Under the pieces are notes generated by a model that saw only the letters and a list, made by a program, of their open reading frames with translations, made no database searches and was not told the DNA's origin. From positions 1-36,479 of the forward strand of contig SVMW01000020.1 of assembly GCA_015067215.1 (NCBI GenBank): a stretch of 36,479 nucleotides of DNA. Direction: 5' to 3'. This DNA comes from Oscillospiraceae bacterium. Its GTDB lineage: Bacteria; Bacillota; Clostridia; Oscillospirales; Ruminococcaceae. Positions 32,637 through 36,479 of the stretch are shown here, piece after piece; the first letter of the stretch is position 1; each line of letters opens with the position of its first letter. Both the position numbers and the translations under genes were made by a program.

Positions 32637-34007
32637 TTACCCCATCATTATTCTTAACCCTTTAGGGTAATGGTTTTTCACTGTGCCGTCAGTTACCTTT
32701 GTCCATCCCACAGAATATCCGTCAGTGCACACAAGGCACCAGCCTTTGAAATTTTCTTCAGTCTGCAAAGCTTCCCCTTTAAGATACTGAAGCATTTGTT
32801 CGCTGTCACAAGGATAACTTATATATTGCTTTACATTATCCTTGCTCAAAGCCATAGCAAGGGAATGGCTTGGTTCAAAACGACCCTTTTTGATTTCGCC
32901 AAGATGCAGACCGCATCTGAGCACTTTAACCTTTGACAGGTCAGGTGTGTCCTGAGGCATTGCATAAAGGTTTTCACCAAACAATGTAAAATTGTCAAAA
33001 GAAATATTTTTAAGAAACTTCTTTTCAAAATCAAAATATGGCTGCAAAAGCTTTTTATCGGCTGTATTTTTGCCTGTTTTAACCCTTGAAACACTGCCAG
33101 CAGTTTTCTTTAATACTGCTATGAAATGGCCTTCTCCGTCAATTTTGTGGGGGAAAAGCCTCATTGTAAAGGTAAGGTCACTGTTGTTGCTGTCTGCCCA
33201 CTGAGGAACACCGGCAGAAAAATATCTGTGAATTTCAGGTTTTATCAGGACATATTCAGGATGATTGTCAATAAATTTCTGCACAGCCATTTCGTTTTCT
33301 TCAGGGGAGAAGGTGCATGTGGAATAAACAATAACACCATTTTCAGCAAGCATTTTGTGCGCACTTTCAAGTATATGGCTCTGTCTGTTGGCACATACTT
33401 CAACCTGTCCGGGACTCCACTCGTTTACAACAGCAGGGTCTTTGCGGAACATCCCCTCACCCGAACAAGGGGCATCAACAATAATTCTGTCAAAAAAGTC
33501 AGGAAAAACTTTTTCCAGCTTTTCGGGGCTTTCGTTGGTTACAATGGCATTTTTTATTCCCATGCGCTCAATGTTCTGAGACAGAATTTTAGCTCTGTTA
33601 GGCACAATCTCGTTGCTTATCTGTAAACCTGTGCCGTCAAGTTTTGTGGCAATCTGGGTGCTTTTTCCGCCGGGGGCGGCACACAGATCCAGCACTTTGT
33701 CACCGCGGTGTATATCGGCACATTCTACAACGGCCATGGCGCTCGCTTCCTGAATATAGAACACTCCTGCATGATGATAACTGTGTCTGCCGGGGCGTTC
33801 ATCACCCGGGTAATAAAAACCTGTCGGACACCATTCTACAGGGGTAAAACTGAAAAGTTTTTTATCAAGCACCTGCCCGATATCAGCCTTAAGTGTGTTT
33901 ATTCTGAGGGAATAAAAATTGTCTTTATTGTAGCCTTTTAAAAATTCGTCAAACTCATCTTTTAAAAGGTTCTGCATTTTGTCTTTGAAATCCTGTGGTA
34001 AAACCAT
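32637..34007 (-). CDS. RsmF/RsmB-type rRNA cytosine-C5 methyltransferase
   Basis: This 456-residue NOL1/NOP2/Sun-family enzyme has a PUA-like N-terminal part and the SAM site LDLCAAPGGKSTQIA (about 107). It continues with APCSGEGMFRKD carrying the first catalytic Cys, YSTCTFSPEENE carrying the second, and a C-terminal RsmF domain (about 320-456) with GLHLGEIKKGRFEPSH. The APCSGEGMFR sequence and C-terminal extension point to the RsmF/YebU branch that makes m5C in 16S rRNA. RBS AAAGGA. Single-gene unit on the minus strand. Confidence 0.93.
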   Translation of the reverse strand: MVLPQDFKDKMQNLLKDEFDEFLKGYNKDNFYSLRINTLKADIGQVLDKKLFSFTPVEWCPTGFYYPGDERPGRHSYHHAGVFYIQEASAMAVVECADIHRGDKVLDLCAAPGGKSTQIATKLDGTGLQISNEIVPNRAKILSQNIERMGIKNAIVTNESPEKLEKVFPDFFDRIIVDAPCSGEGMFRKDPAVVNEWSPGQVEVCANRQSHILESAHKMLAENGVIVYSTCTFSPEENEMAVQKFIDNHPEYVLIKPEIHRYFSAGVPQWADSNNSDLTFTMRLFPHKIDGEGHFIAVLKKTAGSVSRVKTGKNTADKKLLQPYFDFEKKFLKNISFDNFTLFGENLYAMPQDTPDLSKVKVLRCGLHLGEIKKGRFEPSHSLAMALSKDNVKQYISYPCDSEQMLQYLKGEALQTEENFKGWCLVCTDGYSVGWTKVTDGTVKNHYPKGLRIMMG

Positions 34008-34071
34008 ATTAAAATCCTTTGCAAATGATATATATTAAGTATACAGTATATCAGTTTTTACTGCAAGCAAA

Positions 34072-34111
34072 AGCAGCAGGGAACATGAGATAAAACTCAA
34101 TTCCTGCTGCT
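34072..34111 (-). terminator. terminator of the amino acid ABC operon
   Basis: On the minus strand, AGCAGCAGGAA (34111-34101) pairs with TTCCCTGCTGCT (34083-34072), followed by TTTGCTT. It separates the ABC operon from the RsmF promoter. Confidence 0.75.
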
Positions 34112-34121
34112 GTAAAATATT

Positions 34122-34769
34122 TTATTCAATTTTACCGTCTTTTACAAGTATGGTGCGTGCTTTGAGCATATTGCAGAACGGTTCATCGTGGGTAATTATA
34201 ACCACGCTTATATCATTTGCGGCAATTTCTTCAATCAGTTTGGCAACATCCTGTGTGGAGTCGATATCGAGTGCACTGGTGGGTTCGTCAAAAAACAGCA
34301 CCGAAGGGCTCAGTATACAGGCTCTTGCAACAGCGGCACGCTGTTTTTCACCGCCCGAAAGCTGTGACGGATAACTGCCGGCTTTGTCTTCAATTTCCAG
34401 AGCTTTCAGTATTTCCAAGGCTTTCTGCTCCGCCTGCCGTTTATCCATCAGCTTTCGGCTCACAGGCGCAAGAGTAATGTTCTCCATAACGGTTAAGTTT
34501 GGGAACAGGTCCAGCCCCTGGCTTACCATGCCAACCTTATCCTGGTATGCTTTGTTGGGCTTTCCGTTTTCAAGGCTTTCAACGCCATCAATTGTTACCG
34601 TTCCCTTGTCGGCTTTGTCGAGGTTGCATATACATCTTATCAGAGTGGTTTTGCCTGCACCGCTTTTGCCGCGCAGGCATAAAATTTCTCCCTTACCAAG
34701 TTCAAAGCTTATATTATTGAGAACAGTTTTGTCTCCGAAACTTTTGTACAGATTGGTCACTTTAAGCAT
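34122..34769 (-). CDS. polar amino acid ABC transporter ATP-binding protein (GlnQ type)
   Basis: This 215-residue single ATPase domain has Walker A GKSGAGKTTL, Q-loop MVSQGLDLFPNLTVMENI, signature LSGGEKQRAAVARA, Walker B VLFFDEPTSALD and switch His in ITHD. It is slightly shorter than GlnQ (240) at the C-terminus. RBS AAAGGAGAAC. It is the last gene of the operon, with the permease 11 bases upstream. It drives import of a polar amino acid. Confidence 0.93.
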   Translation of the reverse strand: MLKVTNLYKSFGDKTVLNNISFELGKGEILCLRGKSGAGKTTLIRCICNLDKADKGTVTIDGVESLENGKPNKAYQDKVGMVSQGLDLFPNLTVMENITLAPVSRKLMDKRQAEQKALEILKALEIEDKAGSYPSQLSGGEKQRAAVARACILSPSVLFFDEPTSALDIDSTQDVAKLIEEIAANDISVVIITHDEPFCNMLKARTILVKDGKIE

Positions 34770-34780
34770 TTTGTTCTCCT

Positions 34781-35416
34781 TTAAAAATAACTGAAGGATT
34801 TTTCAATCTTTTCGCAGCCTTTGCTGATGATGGTGATTACAACAAAATATATTACACCAACCACAATAAACGGCATGAGTGATGTAAGATTGTTGGCATA
34901 AATTTTGCCTTGTCGCAGCAAATCACCAAGTCCGAGTATATAAACAAGGGAGGTGTCTTTTACAAGGGTGGTAACTTCATTTGTAACAGCGGGAATAACG
35001 GTGCGTATTGTCTGCGGAAGAATAACTTTAAAAAACAGCACAGGTTTGCTTATGCCAAGCATCTGGCCCGCTTCCCATTGACCTTTGTCTATGCTTTTAA
35101 GACCGGAACGGAAAATTTCTGCAAAATAGGCGGTGTAGTTTATTACAAAAGCAATTATGGCAGTTGTAAAACGGGGAAATACAATTCCTACTTCAGGCAA
35201 ACCGAAAAATATAAAACACATCTGCAAAAGCAATGGGGTACCGCGCATAATGTCGATATAATATTTCGCTGCGGCAGATATAATTCTGTTTTTGCTGCTT
35301 CTGAGAAAAGCAACAGGAAAGGCGAGAGGCAGCGATAAAACAAGCGTTACTGCCCATAAAGCCAGGGTAATCTGTAATCCTTCAAAAAAACGGGGCATAA
35401 GTTTAATTATTTCCAT
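34781..35416 (-). CDS. polar amino acid ABC transporter permease (GlnP/HisM type)
   Basis: This 211-residue permease has about five membrane segments. The start LMPRFFEGLQITLALW, the substrate-facing IDIMRGTPLLLQMCFIFFGL and the coupling helix SIDKGQWEAGQMLGISKPV (EAA motif) are diagnostic for the HEQRo family. RBS AGAGGATAACC. It lies 70 bases after the binding-protein gene. It probably forms a homodimer, since only one permease gene is present. Confidence 0.94.
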   Translation of the reverse strand: MEIIKLMPRFFEGLQITLALWAVTLVLSLPLAFPVAFLRSSKNRIISAAAKYYIDIMRGTPLLLQMCFIFFGLPEVGIVFPRFTTAIIAFVINYTAYFAEIFRSGLKSIDKGQWEAGQMLGISKPVLFFKVILPQTIRTVIPAVTNEVTTLVKDTSLVYILGLGDLLRQGKIYANNLTSLMPFIVVGVIYFVVITIISKGCEKIEKSFSYF

Positions 35417-35486
35417 TGGTTATCCTCTGAATGTTTTGTTATACGGTGGGGTTATTGATACAGATTGCAGTTTGTAAATATTTATA

Positions 35487-36257
35487 TTAAGAAAACCATC
35501 TGCTCTTGATTTCATCAAATGTGCCGTCATCAATCATTTCTGTAAGTTCTGAATCAATTTCTGCAAGAAATTCTGTGTCAGATTTTCGTACACCGATACC
35601 ATATTCTTCACTGCCGAAATCTTCGCTGAGAATCTTATATTTTTCAGCACCACGCATTTTTATGTAATATCTTGCCAGCACTTCATCAACCACAATAGCA
35701 TCACTTCTGCCTGCTTCAACATCCATAAAAGCGTCGTTGTTGGTATCAAACTGAACAGGTTCACCGCTTTTGAGGGTTGCAGCAGTTGCACTGTCTGCCA
35801 TAACAGCTTCGTAAGCACTTGATTCCTTCTGTACGGCAACTGTTTTGCCGCTGAGGTCAGCTTTTGACTGGATATCACTGTTTGCCATTGTTACAATAAT
35901 CTGTTTGTTGTCAAGGTAGCTCTGTGTAAAATTTACCTTTTCTTTGCGGGAGTCTGTAATTGTGTAGCCATTCCATATAAGGTCAATATTGCCGTTGCTG
36001 AGTTCGGTTTCTTTCATTGACCAGTCAATAACCTGAAATTCCGGTGTATAGCCAAGTCTTGTCAAAAGTTCGTTTGCAAGGTCAATGTCGAAGCCCACAA
36101 GTTCTCCTGTTTCATCGCGGAATCCCATTGGTGCAAAGGTGTCATCAACACCTATAACAACTGTTTTGTCATCATCATTCTGTGCAGGCTGAGCGGAACA
36201 GGCTGCACAGGCAAACATCATAATAACGGCTAATAATAAAGCTGTAAGTTTTTTCAT
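35487..36257 (-). CDS. amino acid-binding lipoprotein of the ABC transporter (GlnH/FliY type)
   Basis: This 256-residue family 3 solute-binding lipoprotein has a signal peptide ending in CAAC with the lipid-bearing Cys at residue 20. The first lobe begins VVIGVDDTFAPMGFRDETGE, and DLIWNGYTITDSRKEKVNFT is the family signature. A carboxylate-binding Arg lies in TDSRK. The start at 36257 follows AAAGGAGATTTA; the frame runs 22 codons further but without an RBS. It is first in the operon, behind a T-box leader, so supply of one aminoacyl-tRNA should set expression. The amino acid cannot be named from sequence. Confidence 0.93.
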   Translation of the reverse strand: MKKLTALLLAVIMMFACAACSAQPAQNDDDKTVVIGVDDTFAPMGFRDETGELVGFDIDLANELLTRLGYTPEFQVIDWSMKETELSNGNIDLIWNGYTITDSRKEKVNFTQSYLDNKQIIVTMANSDIQSKADLSGKTVAVQKESSAYEAVMADSATAATLKSGEPVQFDTNNDAFMDVEAGRSDAIVVDEVLARYYIKMRGAEKYKILSEDFGSEEYGIGVRKSDTEFLAEIDSELTEMIDDGTFDEIKSRWFS

Positions 36258-36343
36258 AATTAAATCTCCTTTTGTTTGTGTAATAGCTTTAAGGTTTAAT
36301 TTAATATGTCCCGTAAACTGCATTACTTTAAAACCGCCTAAAT

Positions 36344-36479
36344 AAAAAAAGCCCTCTCAGAGTTATATAACTCCAAGAGGACGAAAATATCTTTCGTGGT
36401 TCCACCTCTGTTCGCTGATATCTCACGATATACAGCCTCACTAAGTACTATCATACTTTTTCGCGGTAACGGGCGAAGG
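36344..36479 (-). ncRNA. T-box leader, 3' part (specifier region outside window)
   Basis: On the minus strand the conserved T-box core GAGGTGGAACCACG (36408-36395) is followed by TCGTCCTC. Next comes the terminator stem CCTCTTGGAGTTATAT with AACTCTGAGAGG, and seven T (36350-36344). T-box RNAs read tRNA charging: uncharged tRNA stabilises the antiterminator. Only the antiterminator/terminator half and part of the linker are present, so the specifier codon is not visible. The regulated gene is the amino acid-binding lipoprotein. Confidence 0.9.

Overview
The window looks like chromosome of a low-GC, Gram-positive anaerobe of the class Clostridia, probably a gut Oscillospirales/Lachnospirales-type species. 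The evidence is strong AGGAGG ribosome-binding sites with some TTG starts, a T-box leader, a ZTP riboswitch, a class A RNase P RNA, a DUF3793 gene, a SleC-like cortex-lytic/peptidoglycan-binding protein, a RelE/Barnase-like (type-50) phage toxin fragment and YufN/NupNOPQ-type nucleoside transport. No species can be named from the sequence alone.

Region 1 (1-6280) is purine synthesis. It holds the 3' end of guaA, a GntR/HutC regulator, then purC, a PurF-like amidophosphoribosyltransferase that lacks the N-terminal catalytic cysteine, and an IMP dehydrogenase. A ZTP riboswitch with an overlapping terminator follows. It sits in front of a formate/nitrite-family channel, which ties formate movement to the one-carbon alarm signal of purine synthesis.

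Region 2 (6450-16405) is the most interesting part. It is one apparent operon: purine nucleoside phosphorylase, zinc alcohol dehydrogenase, MtnA isomerase, BMP-type lipoprotein, nucleoside ABC ATPase, two permeases, MTA/SAH-type deaminase and class II aldolase. Read together, these give a complete route from an imported or internal 5'-modified adenosine (5'-methylthioadenosine or 5'-deoxyadenosine) through deamination, phosphorolysis, isomerisation and aldol cleavage to DHAP plus an aldehyde, which the dehydrogenase can reduce. This would be a deaminase-first, transporter-linked form of the DHAP shunt. A 17-bp palindrome at its transcription start nearly matches one in front of the GntR gene.

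Region 3 (16503-20269) holds an Ig-like surface protein, and on the minus strand a SatP-type acetate transporter, an MTA/SAH nucleosidase-like protein and a DUF3793 gene. The DUF3793 promoter carries two identical-arm inverted repeats that look like DtxR-family metal boxes.

Region 4 (20410-21890) has three tRNAs (Arg-UCT, His-GTG, Gln-TTG) followed directly by a slice of a phage head module: the C-terminal end of a minor capsid protein with a nuclease-toxin domain, a small probable immunity protein, and the start of a scaffold protein.

Region 5 (21862-36479) is mostly core genes: an esterase, the SleC-like protein, rnpB, a TM2 protein, glutamate dehydrogenase, an RluA pseudouridine synthase, an M23 endopeptidase, murA, a WalJ-type hydrolase, rlmH, an RsmF-type methyltransferase, and a polar amino acid ABC transporter operon on the minus strand. 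That operon is preceded by a T-box leader cut by the window edge.
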